Made by a program: the position numbers and the translations under genes
Part shown: one piece after another, positions 1 to 9,594 of the stretch
How positions within the stretch are numbered: the first letter of the stretch is position 1
How the letters are laid out: every line of letters begins with the position of its first letter
Notes under the pieces: generated by a model
The model's database searches: none
Seen by the model: the letters and a program-made list of their open reading frames with translations, nothing else
Told to the model about the DNA's origin: nothing
Source of the DNA: Pseudohoeflea suaedae
GTDB lineage: Bacteria; Pseudomonadota; Alphaproteobacteria; Rhizobiales; Rhizobiaceae
Length of the DNA: 64,000 nt
Direction: 5' to 3'
Assembly (NCBI RefSeq): GCF_004354915.1
Contig: NZ_SMSI01000001.1
Coordinates: 1,798,001 to 1,862,000 of the forward strand

Positions 1-131
1 CGCTCGTGCTCTTCTTCGGTGTCTATCCGGCTCCGCTGCTCGATGCGACCGCAGTCTCGGTCGACGCCCTGGTCAATCAATATTCCTCCTCGCTCCAGGC
101 TGCAGCGCAGCTGGCGCAGGGAATGCAGTAA
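1..131 (+). CDS. nuoM: NADH-quinone oxidoreductase subunit M, C-terminal end (partial)
   Basis: An open frame enters from the left edge and ends at TAA 129-131. The last ~42 residues read LVLFFGVYPAPLLDATAVSV and continue to a QLAQGMQ tail. A hydrophobic segment ending in a GxYPxPLL motif is typical of the end of the last transmembrane helices of NuoM, a proton-pumping subunit of complex I. nuoN starts 18 nt later, which fits the conserved nuoL-M-N order. The start lies outside the window, so the assignment rests on this short tail and on the neighbour. Confidence 0.85.
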   Translation, partial: LVLFFGVYPAPLLDATAVSVDALVNQYSSSLQAAAQLAQGMQ

Positions 132-149
132 GCGACGGGAACGACGCAA

Positions 150-1592
150 ATGACGGCAGAACTTCTCAACACCAGCCTTCAGCTCTCCGTACCCGAGCTC
201 ATGCTCGCGGTCGGGGCGATGGTCCTGCTCATGATCGGCGTCTTTTCGGGCGAACGGTCCGTGACCATCGTCAGCGGTCTGGCTGTCGCGCTTCTGATCA
301 TGGCCGGGCTCTGGCTGGTCCTGTTCACCGAGAACGGCGCGGCCTATGGCGGTGCGTTCCTTTCCGATCCCTTCGCCCGCTTCATGAAGGTGCTCGCACT
401 CATCGGTTCGATCACCGCCATGGTCATGTCTGTGGGCCATGCCCGCGCCGAACGGATCGACAAGTTCGAGTATCCGGTGCTGCTCGTCATCGCCACGCTC
501 GGCATGATGCTGATGATCTCGGCCAACGACATGATCGCGCTCTATCTGGGCCTCGAGCTCCAGTCGCTCGCGCTCTACGTGGTTGCTGCGATCAACCGTG
601 ACTCGGTGCGCTCCACCGAAGCAGGCCTGAAATATTTCGTCCTCGGCGCCCTGTCCTCCGGCATGCTGCTTTACGGCGCCTCGCTCGTTTACGGCTATAC
701 CGGTTATACCGGCTTCGACGAGATCGCCCGCGTGCTGGGCGAGGGCGAGCGTCCGCTCGGCCTGGTCTTCGGCCTGGTCTTCCTCCTGACCGGTATCGCC
801 TTCAAGATCTCGGCCGTGCCGTTCCACATGTGGACGCCTGACGTGTACGAAGGCGCGCCGACCCCGGTCACCGCCTTCTTCTCGGCGGCACCGAAGATTG
901 CCGCCATGGCCATCTTCATCCGGCTCGTCAGCTCCGCCTTCGAACCGATCCGGATCGACTGGCAGCAGATCGTGGTGTTCCTGTCGGTGGCCTCGATGGC
1001 GCTTGGCGCTTTCGCGGCGATCGGCCAGCGCAACATCAAGCGCCTGATGGCCTATTCCTCGATCGGCCACATGGGCTACGCGCTTGTCGGCCTTGCCGCC
1101 GGCACGCAGGCCGGTGTGCGCGGCGTGATCATCTACATGCTGATCTACATGGTCATGACGCTTGGAACCTTTGCCTGCATCCTGGCGATGCGCCGCAAGG
1201 AAGAGGGCAATGTCGAAAACATCGACGAACTGGCTGGGCTTTCGAGCACCAATCCGTTCATGGCGACGATGCTGACCATCCTGATGTTCTCGCTGGCGGG
1301 TATTCCGCCGCTGGCAGGCTTCTTCGGTAAGTATGTGGTCTTCGCGGCAGCCATCCAGGCCGAGCTGTACTGGCTCGCCGTGATCGGCGTGCTCGCATCG
1401 GTGGTCGGCGCCTATTACTACCTGCGCATCATCAAGATCATGTGGTTTGATGAGCCTGCTCCGGAATTCGCTCCGGTGGCTGGCGAACTCAAGCTGGTCT
1501 ATGGTCTCGCCGGTCTCTTCATCCTCGGCTATGTCTTTGTCGCGAGCCCGCTCGGCCTTGCCGCCGACGTCGCCGCCAGGACCTTCTTCTGA
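150..1592 (+). CDS. nuoN: NADH-quinone oxidoreductase subunit N
   Basis: 480 aa, the usual NuoN length, and hydrophobic throughout (about 14 predicted membrane spans). NuoN is an antiporter-like proton-translocating subunit in the membrane arm of complex I. Family signatures are visible: the [14 protein letters not shown] stretch near residue 131, an [21 protein letters not shown] block near residue 223, and [17 protein letters not shown] near residue 295. It lies 18 nt after nuoM and is the last nuo gene. birA begins 5 nt after its stop, so the two are probably co-transcribed. Confidence 0.97.
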   Translation: MTAELLNTSLQLSVPELMLAVGAMVLLMIGVFSGERSVTIVSGLAVALLIMAGLWLVLFTENGAAYGGAFLSDPFARFMKVLALIGSITAMVMSVGHARAERIDKFEYPVLLVIATLGMMLMISANDMIALYLGLELQSLALYVVAAINRDSVRSTEAGLKYFVLGALSSGMLLYGASLVYGYTGYTGFDEIARVLGEGERPLGLVFGLVFLLTGIAFKISAVPFHMWTPDVYEGAPTPVTAFFSAAPKIAAMAIFIRLVSSAFEPIRIDWQQIVVFLSVASMALGAFAAIGQRNIKRLMAYSSIGHMGYALVGLAAGTQAGVRGVIIYMLIYMVMTLGTFACILAMRRKEEGNVENIDELAGLSSTNPFMATMLTILMFSLAGIPPLAGFFGKYVVFAAAIQAELYWLAVIGVLASVVGAYYYLRIIKIMWFDEPAPEFAPVAGELKLVYGLAGLFILGYVFVASPLGLAADVAARTFF

Positions 1593-1597
1593 GGCTT

Positions 1598-2392
1598 GTG
1601 AGCGGATCGTCCGCCAAGACAATCGCGTTCCGGCATCTCCCTCTGGGGGATGTCGGATCCACCAATGCCGAGCTTCTCGAACGCGCCCGCAAGGGCGAGG
1701 AAGCCGGTCTCTGGATTACCGCCGACCGCCAGCTTTCGGGCCGCGGTCGCCGGGGCCGGACCTGGACCTCCGAGCCGGGCAACCTCTATTCCTCGCTTCT
1801 CCTGATCGATCCCGCCGAACCGCATTTGCTGGGATCGTTGCCGCTTGCCGTCGCAATTGCCGTTCATGATGCGATTGCAGCCGTGTTGCCCGGGGAGGGC
1901 AGGCGCCTGGCGATCAAGTGGCCGAACGACGTTCTGATCGACGGCGCGAAAACCTCCGGCATTCTCATCGAGAGCGAGTTTCTGCCCGATAGCAGGCAGG
2001 CCGTGGTGATCGGCTGTGGTGTCAACATCGCCCATCATCCGAATGCCGGCGGCTACGCCTCGACCTGCCTTCACGAATGCGGAGCCGGCATCTCGCCGGA
2101 CGAGTTCTTCGCCCATCTTTTCATGGCGATGGAACATACGCTCGATATCTGGGACGCCGGACGCGGCATCGCCACGATCCGCGACCGGTGGATCGAACGG
2201 GCCACCGGCATCGGCGGGCAGATCGCCGTGCGTTTGCCCGATAGCGAGATTCATGGTCTTTTCGCCGGAATTGACGGTGACGGAAGGCTGCTTCTGACCT
2301 TGCCGGACGGCGGACATCGCACATTTGCTGCGGGAGACGTGTTTTTTCCAGCTGTCTCCGCAGCACCGAACCAAATACAGGATAACGCATGA
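1598..2392 (+). CDS. birA: biotin--[acetyl-CoA-carboxylase] ligase
   Basis: 264 aa with a GTG start at 1598, 5 nt after nuoN. The enzyme makes biotinyl-5'-AMP and transfers biotin to a lysine of carboxylase carrier domains in the cytoplasm. The biotin-binding glycine-arginine loop GRGRRGRTW lies at residues 48-56, and KWPNDVLIDGAKTSGILIES at about 107-126 contains the conserved catalytic lysines. There is no N-terminal winged helix, so this is the monofunctional class and not the E. coli-type repressor. Its stop overlaps the RNase J start in an ATGA, implying translational coupling. Confidence 0.95.
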   Translation: MSGSSAKTIAFRHLPLGDVGSTNAELLERARKGEEAGLWITADRQLSGRGRRGRTWTSEPGNLYSSLLLIDPAEPHLLGSLPLAVAIAVHDAIAAVLPGEGRRLAIKWPNDVLIDGAKTSGILIESEFLPDSRQAVVIGCGVNIAHHPNAGGYASTCLHECGAGISPDEFFAHLFMAMEHTLDIWDAGRGIATIRDRWIERATGIGGQIAVRLPDSEIHGLFAGIDGDGRLLLTLPDGGHRTFAAGDVFFPAVSAAPNQIQDNA

Positions 2393-4056
2393 CACCTGAA
2401 AACGACCTCGTCTTCATCCCGCTCGGCGGGGTTGGAGAGATCGGTATGAACTTCGCGCTCTACGGCTATGGTCCGCCGGCCAAGCGCGAATACATCATCG
2501 TGGATGTGGGGGTGACGTTTCCCGGCCCGGATCTGCCAGGCGCGGATCTGGTGCTGCCGGACATCTCCTATGTCCAGAGCCTGGGCAATGCCGTCAAGGC
2601 CATCGTCATTACCCATTCGCACGAAGACCATTACGGCGCGCTCGCGCAGCTCTGGCCGCTCCTCAAGGTGCCGGTCTATGCGTCCGCTTTTACTGCGGGC
2701 ATGCTCGAGGCCAAGCGCGAGTACGAAAAGACCCGCGCCGAAGTGCCGGTGACGCTCTTCAAGGCCGGCGAGACATTCAGGGCCGGTCCGTTCGAGATCG
2801 AGCCGGTGGAAGTCAACCACTCGATCCCCGAGCCCTTCGCGCTTCGCATCAAGACGCCTCTGGGCAACCTGATCCATACCGGTGACTGGAAGATCGACGC
2901 CACGCCATCGCTCGGCCCTGTGACCGACGAAGCCCGTTTCCGCGCCATCGGCGACGAGGGCGTGCTTGCGCTCATGTGCGATTCCACCAACGCCATGCGC
3001 GAAGGCATTTCGCCGTCGGAGAAGGATGTCTCCCAGGGGCTGCGCGAAGTGATCGAACAGGCCGAGGGCCGGGTGGCGATCACCACCTTCTCCTCCAATG
3101 TCGGCCGTATCCGCTCGATCATGGAAGCCGCCCGCGACGCCGGTCGCGAGGTGCTGCTGCTCGGCTCGTCTCTCAAGCGCGTGGTCAACGTCGCTGACGA
3201 TCTGGGCATGATGGAAGGTCTGCCGAATTTCATCGAGGAAGACGAATACGGCTATATCCCGCGCGACAAGATGGTCGTGATCCTCACCGGTTCGCAGGGT
3301 GAGAACCGTGCGGCGCTGGCCAAGATCTCGCGCGACGAAATGCGTCACGTGGCGCTGACCGACGGCGACACGGTCGTGTTTTCCTCGCGCACCATTCCCG
3401 GCAACGAGAAGGCGATCCTCGACATCAAGAACGCGCTGATCGACCGCGGCATCAAGATCATCAATGATGGCGATGCACTCGTTCACGTCTCCGGCCACCC
3501 GCGCCGCAACGAGCTTCTGAAGATGTACGAATGGGTGCGCCCGCAAATCCTCGTGCCCGTTCACGGCGAGGCCGCGCACCTGACCGCACAGTCGGAGCTC
3601 GCCAGGTCCGCCGGCATCAGCCAGGTGCCGCGTGTGCGCAACGGTTCGATCCTGCGCCTGGCGCCGGGGCCGGCCGAAGTAATCGGCGAGGCGCCCCATG
3701 GCCGTATCTTCAAGGATGGCGAACTGATGGGCGAGTTCGACGAGATGGGCATCGGCGAACGCCGCAAGCTCTCCTTCGCCGGTCATGTCTCGGTCAACGT
3801 GCTTCTCAACAGCCGCAACGACATCGATCGTGATCCGGAAGTCGTCGCCATCGGCCTGCCGGAAAATGACGGCGAGGTCGATGCCATGGAAGACATCCTC
3901 TACGATTCAGTGCTCGGCGCGGTGGAGAGCATTCCCCGCGGCCGCCGCAAGGATCTGGGCAGCCTGCGCGAGGCAATTCGCCGCTCTGTGCGTTCGGCCG
4001 CAAACGAGGTATGGGGCAAGAAGCCGGTCGTCACGGTTTTCGTGAACCGGGTCTAG
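2389..4056 (+). CDS. rnj: ribonuclease J
   Basis: 555 aa metallo-beta-lactamase/beta-CASP nuclease with 5'-exo- and endonuclease activity in rRNA maturation and mRNA decay. The zinc-binding motif HSHEDH is at residues 76-81, and a second metal ligand region (HTGDWKID) follows near residue 164. The beta-CASP part contains TGSQGENRAALAKIS, and the metal-binding VSGHPRRNEL block lies near residue 368. The start ATG overlaps the birA stop (ATGA). RNase J next to birA and nuoN is a common rhizobial arrangement. Confidence 0.95.
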   Translation: MTPENDLVFIPLGGVGEIGMNFALYGYGPPAKREYIIVDVGVTFPGPDLPGADLVLPDISYVQSLGNAVKAIVITHSHEDHYGALAQLWPLLKVPVYASAFTAGMLEAKREYEKTRAEVPVTLFKAGETFRAGPFEIEPVEVNHSIPEPFALRIKTPLGNLIHTGDWKIDATPSLGPVTDEARFRAIGDEGVLALMCDSTNAMREGISPSEKDVSQGLREVIEQAEGRVAITTFSSNVGRIRSIMEAARDAGREVLLLGSSLKRVVNVADDLGMMEGLPNFIEEDEYGYIPRDKMVVILTGSQGENRAALAKISRDEMRHVALTDGDTVVFSSRTIPGNEKAILDIKNALIDRGIKIINDGDALVHVSGHPRRNELLKMYEWVRPQILVPVHGEAAHLTAQSELARSAGISQVPRVRNGSILRLAPGPAEVIGEAPHGRIFKDGELMGEFDEMGIGERRKLSFAGHVSVNVLLNSRNDIDRDPEVVAIGLPENDGEVDAMEDILYDSVLGAVESIPRGRRKDLGSLREAIRRSVRSAANEVWGKKPVVTVFVNRV

Positions 4057-4102
4057 CCTTCAGCCGGGCTCCGGGGGAGGAGCCCAATCGAGGAGTGTCG
4101 CC

Positions 4103-4510
4103 ATGCTCGGACGTCTCAATCACGTGGCCATCGCCGTACCCGATCTCAAGGCGGCTGTGGCCCAGTATGCCGGGCCGCTCGGGGCCACGGTATCGGCGCC
4201 GCAGCAACTTCCCGAACACGGGGTTACGGTGGTCTTCGTCGAGCTTCCCAACACGAAGATCGAACTCCTGGAGCCGCTTGGCGCGGATTCGCCGATCAAC
4301 GCCTTCCTCGAACGCAGCCCTTCGGGCGGCATTCACCACGTCTGTTACGAGGTCGACGACATCCTGGCGGCGCGGGACCGGCTGAAGCAATCCGGGGCTC
4401 GCGTGCTCGGCAACGGCGAGCCGAAGACCGGGGCGCATGGCAAGCCGGTGCTTTTCCTGCACCCGAAGGATTTCAACGGTACGCTCGTCGAACTCGAGCA
4501 GGCCAACTGA
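4103..4510 (+). CDS. mce: methylmalonyl-CoA epimerase
   Basis: 135 aa VOC/glyoxalase-fold protein that interconverts the 2R and 2S forms of methylmalonyl-CoA in propionate catabolism. The opening LGRLNHVAIAVPDL carries the first metal-ligand histidine. GGIHHVCYEVDDI supplies the central histidine, and GTLVELEQ supplies the C-terminal glutamate. The ATG at 4103 is preceded by a GAGGAG-like Shine-Dalgarno. It sits 46 nt after RNase J and 12 nt before the DUF1467 gene. Confidence 0.93.
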   Translation: MLGRLNHVAIAVPDLKAAVAQYAGPLGATVSAPQQLPEHGVTVVFVELPNTKIELLEPLGADSPINAFLERSPSGGIHHVCYEVDDILAARDRLKQSGARVLGNGEPKTGAHGKPVLFLHPKDFNGTLVELEQAN

Positions 4511-4522
4511 CGGAGCCCGGAA

Positions 4523-4792
4523 ATGAGTTTCGGAACCGGTTTTGCAATTTATTTCATCATCTGGTGGCTGATGCTGTTCGTCGTCCTGCCGTTCGGACAT
4601 CGCTCGCAGGATGACGAGGCCGAGGTGACGCTTGGGACGGTTTCCAGTGCGCCCGCCAATTTCAGCCTGTGGAAGGTGGTGCTGCGCACGACCGTGGTAT
4701 CGGCCATCGTGTTCGCGGTCTACATGACGCTGACCGAGTATATGGGCTATTCGATCCACGACGTCATGGCGCTTTTCCCGGATTTCGCATAG
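4523..4792 (+). CDS. DUF1467 family membrane protein
   Basis: 89 aa with two hydrophobic segments (about residues 6-27 and 57-77) separated by a polar stretch, HRSQDDEAEVTLGTVSSAPA. This matches the two-helix DUF1467 family of alphaproteobacteria, which has no established function. It follows mce by 12 nt and is probably the last gene of the nuoN-birA-rnj-mce transcript. The same mce-DUF1467-proS order is common in Rhizobiales. Assignment is from overall shape and context. Confidence 0.85.
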   Translation: MSFGTGFAIYFIIWWLMLFVVLPFGHRSQDDEAEVTLGTVSSAPANFSLWKVVLRTTVVSAIVFAVYMTLTEYMGYSIHDVMALFPDFA

Positions 4793-4833
4793 CGCATCCG
4801 GTTTCTCGTCTGGCCGCCAATTTCCGTGAAAGC

Positions 4834-4861
4834 AAAAAAAAACAAGGCCTGAAGCCTTGTT
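4834..4861 (-). terminator. intrinsic terminator, strongest on the minus strand
   Basis: The 8-bp inverted repeat AACAAGGC (4841-4848) / GCCTTGTT (4854-4861) has a 5-nt loop. Read on the minus strand the stem runs into an uninterrupted U tract (plus-strand A run 4834-4842). Read on the plus strand only three T follow. It may stop both the upstream plus-strand operon and a minus-strand transcript coming from 4862-5289. Confidence 0.7.
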
Positions 4862-5289
4862 TAAGTTATCGCGTGATCTTTTTCCCTGAAGCGGGGGCTG
4901 CGTCTTTCGGCGCGCCTAAGATCTTATCCTCCCAAGACATATGACCGCGAATTGGGCACCTCCTTGGTGGGGATGCCTCATTTATGGCCATAGTGCTAAC
5001 GCATCTGCGGCGACTTGTCACTCATTTTGTGGGGGGATTTTCTTGGAGATGACGATTTTCTGTCACATTGCGATGAGCGTCCGGTCCTGCATCATCGCCG
5101 GGTTTCCTTTGCTTTGGGAAGCGGCTAGAAACGCTGCAACGATGCGGCTTCCCTGCCGACTCGCGCAAGTCTTCGTCTTTGTTTGGAAATTGCTCTGGAA
5201 GATGAACTTTCGCGACCGGTGATTTCGGGTGCGGCCCGCATTTTGCCCCAATCGGCCCGCACGCCGTTAGCCAAACGAAGAGTATCCCG
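4862..5289. other. intergenic region upstream of proS
   Basis: About 430 nt between the DUF1467 gene and proS, with lower GC than the genes. It holds the small minus-strand ORF candidate, a short CACC-AAGGA-GGTG hairpin (about 4958-4970) with a Shine-Dalgarno-like core in its loop, and no convincing plus-strand gene. The proS promoter must lie here, but I cannot place it with confidence. Confidence 0.5.
4866..4940 (-). CDS. candidate 24-aa small ORF next to a minus-strand terminator
   Basis: The minus-strand frame ATG at 4940 to TAA at 4866 encodes MSWEDKILGAPKDAAPASGK and four more residues (KITR). It ends 4 nt before a strong minus-strand terminator. In the same frame, upstream starts at 4991 (ATG, 41 aa) and 5021 (GTG, 51 aa) are possible. 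A perfect AAGGAGG lies at 4959-4965, but 18 nt from the 4940 ATG, which is too far for an ordinary ribosome binding site. I recognise no family. The segment could instead be a non-coding RNA. Confidence 0.3.
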   Translation of the reverse strand: MSWEDKILGAPKDAAPASGKKITR

Positions 5290-6627
5290 ATGCGCCTGTC
5301 GAAATTCTTTCTCCCCATCCTGAAGGAGAGCCCCCGTGAAGCCGAGATCGTCTCGCACCGCCTGATGACGCGGGCGGGCATGATCAAGCAGCAGTCAGCC
5401 GGTATCTATTCCTGGCTGCCGCTCGGCAAGATCGCGCTCGACAAGATCTGCGATATCGTCCGCGAGGAGCAGAACCGGGCAGGGGCTGTCGAGATCCTGA
5501 TGCCGACCATCCAATCCGCCGAGCTCTGGCGTGAGAGCGGCAGGTATGACGACTACGGCAAGGAGATGCTGCGCATCGAGGATCGGATGGAGCGCGAGAT
5601 GCTCTTCGGCCCGACCAACGAGGAAATGGTCACCGATATCTTCCGGTCCTATGTGAAGTCCTACAAGGACCTGCCGCTCAACCTCTACCATATCCAGTGG
5701 AAGTTCCGCGACGAGCGCCGCCCGCGTTTCGGCGTGATGCGCGGCCGCGAGTTCCTGATGAAGGACGCCTATTCCTTCGACCTCGACTACGAGGCCTCGA
5801 AGGCTGCCTATAACCGCATGTTCGTCTCCTATCTCCGCACCTTCGACCGCTGCGGCCTGAAGTCGATCCCGATGCGCGCCGATACCGGCCCGATTGGCGG
5901 CAATCTCAGCCACGAATTCATCATTCTCGCCGAAACGGGTGAATCGGAAGTCTTCTGTCACCGCGATTTCGAGCGCTTCGACGTGCCTCCGGCCGATGTC
6001 GATTATCAGGACGATGCCGTCATGGCGTCGATCGTCGAGAAGTGGACGACGCCTTTCGCGGCCACCGACGAGATCATGGAAAAGGAAGAATGGGCCCAGG
6101 ACGCCTGGAAGGCGCTCGGCGACGATACCAAGGTGTCGGCCCGTGGCATCGAAGTCGGCCACATCTTCCATTTCGGCACCAAATATTCCGAGCCCATGGG
6201 CGCAGCGGTTCAGGGTCCCGACGGCAAGCAGCATTTCGTCTCGATGGGGTCCTACGGTATTGGTCCGTCGCGTCTGCTGGCCGCCATCATCGAGGCCTCG
6301 CATGATGAAGCCGGCATCATCTGGCCGGAAAGCGTCGCCCCCTTCCAGGTCGGCCTCATCAACATGAAGCCCGGCGATGCGGCTTGCGATGCGGCCTGCG
6401 AGAAGATCGAAACGGCGCTCTCCAATGCCGGCATCGACTTCCTGCACGACGACCGCGACGAGCGCGCCGGTGTGAAGTTTGCGACCGCCGACCTGATCGG
6501 CCTGCCGTGGCAGGTGATCGCCGGTCCGCGCGCCGTTGCCGAAGGCAATGTCGAGATCAAGAACCGCAAGACCGGTGAGCGCGAAACACTCACCATCGAG
6601 GCCGCTATCAACCGTTTTGCCGCCTGA
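5290..6627 (+). CDS. proS: prolyl-tRNA synthetase (short alphaproteobacterial type)
   Basis: 445 aa class II aminoacyl-tRNA synthetase charging tRNA-Pro. Motif 2 ([20 protein letters not shown]) lies near residues 138-157. Motif 3 ([17 protein letters not shown]) lies near residue 320, followed by the anticodon-binding domain. It is much shorter than the ~570-aa enterobacterial enzyme because the editing insertion is absent, as is usual in Rhizobiales. The start is ATG 5290; the ribosome binding site is weak. lolC begins 31 nt after the stop. Confidence 0.96.
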   Translation: MRLSKFFLPILKESPREAEIVSHRLMTRAGMIKQQSAGIYSWLPLGKIALDKICDIVREEQNRAGAVEILMPTIQSAELWRESGRYDDYGKEMLRIEDRMEREMLFGPTNEEMVTDIFRSYVKSYKDLPLNLYHIQWKFRDERRPRFGVMRGREFLMKDAYSFDLDYEASKAAYNRMFVSYLRTFDRCGLKSIPMRADTGPIGGNLSHEFIILAETGESEVFCHRDFERFDVPPADVDYQDDAVMASIVEKWTTPFAATDEIMEKEEWAQDAWKALGDDTKVSARGIEVGHIFHFGTKYSEPMGAAVQGPDGKQHFVSMGSYGIGPSRLLAAIIEASHDEAGIIWPESVAPFQVGLINMKPGDAACDAACEKIETALSNAGIDFLHDDRDERAGVKFATADLIGLPWQVIAGPRAVAEGNVEIKNRKTGERETLTIEAAINRFAA

Positions 6628-6658
6628 GCCGCTTCGGGGGGACGGGCGAGGAGACCGC

Positions 6659-7969
6659 ATGACCGATACGACCACTTCAGCTGACGACACCGGCGCCCGG
6701 CCGCTGTCCGAACCCGCGCGGCCGTTCTCGGCTTTCGAACGTCTCGTCGCCTGGCGCTATCTGCGTGCCCGGCGCAAGGAGGCTTTCATCTCGGTCATCG
6801 CCGGGTTCTCCTTCGTCGGCATCATGCTCGGCGTGGCCACCCTGATCATCGTCATGGCGGTGATGAACGGTTTCCGCACCCAGCTGATCGATCGTATCCT
6901 CGGCGTCAACGGCCACATGATCGTCCAGCCGATCGATCAGCCGTTCAACGACTATGCGGAACTCGCCAGGAAGTTTTCGGCGGTCGACGGCGTCGTCGAA
7001 GCCATTCCGCTGGTCGAAGGCCAGACGCTTGCCTCCGGGCAGGGCGGTGCGGGCACCGGCGCCTATGTGCGCGGCATCCGGGCCGACGATCTCGAACAGC
7101 TGAAGATGGTCTCCGGCAACATCCAGACCGGCGACCTCGTGGGCTTCGCCACCGGCGAGGGGGTCGCACTCGGTTCGCGCATGGCCGAAAGCCTGGGACT
7201 CTCCGTCGGCGACACGATCACGCTGATAGCGCCGGATGGGGACGTCACGCCCTTCGGCACCACGCCACGGGTGAAAGGCTATCCGGTCTCGGCCATCTTC
7301 GAGGTGGGGATGAGCGAGTACGACGCCACGATCATCTACATGCCGCTCGAGGAAGCCCAGCTCTACTTCAACTCCGAAGGCACCGTGCAGTCGATCGAGA
7401 TCATGATCGACAATCCCGACAATGTGGACGAGATGCGCGGCAGGATCGAGGCGGCGGCAGGACGGCAGATCTTCATCACCGACTGGCGGCAGCGCAACCG
7501 AACCTTCTTCAACGCGCTGCAGGTCGAGCGCAATGTGATGTTCCTGATCCTGACGCTGATCATCCTGGTGGCCGCGCTCAACATCGTCTCCGGCCTCATC
7601 ATGCTGGTCAAGGACAAGGGGCGCGACATCGCGATCTTGCGGACGATGGGGGCGACGTCATCGTCCATCATGCGGATTTTCTTCATGACGGGCGCTGCGA
7701 TCGGCGTGGCGGGCACATTCGCGGGCTTCCTGCTCGGCGTCATCGTCTGCCTCAATATCGAAAGCATCCGGCAGTTCTTCTCCTGGGTGTCGGGCACCGT
7801 GATCTTCGATCCGGAACTCTATTTCCTCAGCCAGTTACCGGCGGACATGGAAACCGGTGAGACGCTGACCGTGCTTTTCGTAGCGCTTGGACTGTCTTTC
7901 ATCGCCACCCTCATCCCCTCCTGGCGCGCCTCGCGGCTCGATCCGGTGCAGGCTCTCAGATACGAATAG
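6659..7969 (+). CDS. lolC: lipoprotein-releasing ABC transporter permease LolC/E
   Basis: 436 aa FtsX-type permease. The ATG at 6659 has a GGCGAGGAG ribosome binding site, and the frame is open further upstream into proS without a better start. There is one membrane helix near residue 45 (FISVIAGFSFVGIMLGVATLI), a large periplasmic domain, then three helices in the last 170 residues. The end PSWRASRLDPVQALRYE is the classic LolC/E tail. It releases outer-membrane lipoproteins from the inner membrane to LolA. A single permease with LolD suggests a homodimeric LolF-like complex. lolD follows after 9 nt. Confidence 0.95.
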   Translation: MTDTTTSADDTGARPLSEPARPFSAFERLVAWRYLRARRKEAFISVIAGFSFVGIMLGVATLIIVMAVMNGFRTQLIDRILGVNGHMIVQPIDQPFNDYAELARKFSAVDGVVEAIPLVEGQTLASGQGGAGTGAYVRGIRADDLEQLKMVSGNIQTGDLVGFATGEGVALGSRMAESLGLSVGDTITLIAPDGDVTPFGTTPRVKGYPVSAIFEVGMSEYDATIIYMPLEEAQLYFNSEGTVQSIEIMIDNPDNVDEMRGRIEAAAGRQIFITDWRQRNRTFFNALQVERNVMFLILTLIILVAALNIVSGLIMLVKDKGRDIAILRTMGATSSSIMRIFFMTGAAIGVAGTFAGFLLGVIVCLNIESIRQFFSWVSGTVIFDPELYFLSQLPADMETGETLTVLFVALGLSFIATLIPSWRASRLDPVQALRYE

Positions 7970-7978
7970 GAGCGGCGT

Positions 7979-8680
7979 TTGACATCCTCGAACGTACTCG
8001 AACTGAAAAAAGTCGGTCGTCACTTCCTGCAGGGCGAGCGTGATCTGGTCATTCTCGATGGCGCCGATTTCACGCTGAAGGCGGGAGAAACCGTGGCGCT
8101 CGTTGCCCCGTCGGGTACCGGCAAGTCGACGCTGTTGCAGATTGCAGGCCTACTCGAACATCCCGATGAAGGCGAGGTGATCGTCTCGGGCCGCGCCTGC
8201 GAGCATCTGGGCGACATGGAGCGCACGGCCGTTCGCCGTTCCGAGATCGGTTTCGTCTACCAGTTTCACCATCTGCTGCCGGAATTCTCGGCGCTCGAGA
8301 ATATCATGATGCCGCAGATGATCGCCGGCCTGTCGACGCAAGAGGCGAAGGAGCGCGCCGCGCAGCTTCTCGATTACATGCGCATCGGCCATCGCGGCGA
8401 GCACCGTCCGGCGGAACTGTCCGGCGGTGAGCAGCAGCGCGTGGCGATTGCGCGCGCGGTCGCCAATGCCCCGAGCCTGCTTCTGGCCGACGAGCCGACC
8501 GGCAATCTCGACCCCGAGACGGCCGGTTATGTCTTCGAGGCGCTCGATGCGCTCGTCCGTCAGTCGGGCCTGTCCGCCATGATCGCCACCCACAATCACG
8601 AGCTGGCGAGCCTGATGGACCGCTGCGTGACGCTGCAGGACGGCAAGGTGGTGGCGTTCGACCTGAAAAGCCACGGCTGA
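7979..8680 (+). CDS. lolD: lipoprotein-releasing ABC transporter ATP-binding protein
   Basis: 233 aa ATPase with a TTG start at 7979 placed after AGGAG. Walker [10 protein letters not shown] is at residues 44-51, the signature [14 protein letters not shown] at about 142-155, Walker [13 protein letters not shown] at about 163-174, and the H-loop THNHE near 202. It powers the LolC permease 9 nt upstream. The unusual TTG start is supported by the Shine-Dalgarno and by the absence of another suitable start. Confidence 0.95.
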   Translation: MTSSNVLELKKVGRHFLQGERDLVILDGADFTLKAGETVALVAPSGTGKSTLLQIAGLLEHPDEGEVIVSGRACEHLGDMERTAVRRSEIGFVYQFHHLLPEFSALENIMMPQMIAGLSTQEAKERAAQLLDYMRIGHRGEHRPAELSGGEQQRVAIARAVANAPSLLLADEPTGNLDPETAGYVFEALDALVRQSGLSAMIATHNHELASLMDRCVTLQDGKVVAFDLKSHG

Positions 8681-8770
8681 GGCCATCGAGGTCGTCGATC
8701 TCGTGCCCGGAGACATGGCGACGGGCGGCCGCAACTTTCTGATGGCACAAAAGAGCGCCCGGACATGAAA

Positions 8771-8800
8771 AAAAAAAGGCGGGCCGGAGCCCGCCTTTTT
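8771..8800. terminator. bidirectional intrinsic terminator between lolD and the hydrolase
   Basis: Stem GGCGGGC (8778-8784), loop CGGA, stem GCCCGCC (8789-8795), with a T5 run on the plus side and an A run on the other side that gives a U tract on the minus strand. It lies between two convergent genes and should serve both. Confidence 0.9.
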
Positions 8801-8822
8801 CAGCATCGGGTCCGGCAGAACC

Positions 8823-9500
8823 CTATTTCAGCTTCTTGGGTGCCGCGTCCGGGACCAGTTCGCCGTTGAGGCGGCGGTCGAGATAGTCCTCGCACTCGCC
8901 GATGAGCTCGTCGATCTTGTTGGTGAAGAAGTGGTTGGCGTCCGGCACCATCTTCTGGGTGATCAGGATGCCCTTCTGCAGCTTGAGCTTCTCGACCAGG
9001 CCGTTGACGTCCTTTTCCGGCGCCACGCGGTCCGCCGAGCCGTGAATGATCAGGCCGGAGGAGGGGCAGGGGGCGAGGAACGAGAAGTCGTAGGTGTTGG
9101 GCTGCGGCGCAACCGAGATGAAACCTTCGATTTCCGGGCGGCGCATGAGAAGCTGCATGCCGATCCAGGCGCCGAAGGAATAGCCGGCGACCCAGCAGTT
9201 CTTCGAATCCGGATGCAGGCTCTGCACCCAGTCGAGAGCCGCCGCGGCGTCCGACAATTCACCCGAGCCGTGGTCGAATTCGCCCTGGCTGCGGCCGATG
9301 GAGCGGAAGTTGAACCGCAGCGTGGTGAAACCGCGCTCCTGGAACATGTAGAACAGCTGGTAGATGATCTGGTTGTTCATCGTGCCGCCGAACTGCGGAT
9401 GCGGGTGCAGGATGATGGCGATCGGGGCGTTCTTTTCCTTGCCCGGCTGGTAGCGGCCTTCAAGGCGTCCGGCGGGTCCGTTGAAAATGACTTCGGGCAT
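8823..9500 (-). CDS. alpha/beta hydrolase
   Basis: 225 aa cytoplasmic alpha/beta-hydrolase fold protein. The nucleophile elbow GYSFG places the serine at residue 108. The aspartate is probably in HGSADRVAPE near 155-160 and the histidine in DANHFF near 188-193. The HPHPQFGGTMNN oxyanion-loop region near residue 32 is typical of the dienelactone-hydrolase-like group common in alphaproteobacteria. The start ATG 9500 has CCAGGAG upstream. It diverges from the suf operon across a 229-nt region holding the suf promoter. The substrate is unknown. Confidence 0.85.
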   Translation of the reverse strand: MPEVIFNGPAGRLEGRYQPGKEKNAPIAIILHPHPQFGGTMNNQIIYQLFYMFQERGFTTLRFNFRSIGRSQGEFDHGSGELSDAAAALDWVQSLHPDSKNCWVAGYSFGAWIGMQLLMRRPEIEGFISVAPQPNTYDFSFLAPCPSSGLIIHGSADRVAPEKDVNGLVEKLKLQKGILITQKMVPDANHFFTNKIDELIGECEDYLDRRLNGELVPDAAPKKLK

Positions 9501-9561
9501 CTGTACTCCTGGATGCGCGGAAAAGACCGCGGGATCGGTTGGGCCGGGGGGGCCCTGCGGT

Positions 9562-9590
9562 CTTGACGGGAACGCTTGCGCTCCCTAAAC
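9562..9590 (+). promoter_or_regulatory. candidate suf operon promoter
   Basis: CTTGAC (9562-9567), 17 nt, then CTAAAC (9585-9590). This fits the alphaproteobacterial housekeeping pattern CTTGAC-N17-CTATAT with a perfect -35 and 4 of 6 at -10. Transcription would start near 9597, inside the ICE-like box. Confidence 0.55.
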
Positions 9591-9594
9591 CTAG

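Noticed and set aside
2251-3786. Long minus-strand frame opposite RNase J (511 aa)
   Set aside because: A shadow of a GC-rich plus-strand gene. It is arginine/histidine-rich, with no ribosome binding site and no domain.
4941-5222. 93-aa plus-strand frame starting MTANWAPPWW
   Set aside because: No ribosome binding site, odd composition, and it overlaps the better-supported minus-strand terminator unit. It could still be real if the minus unit proves false.
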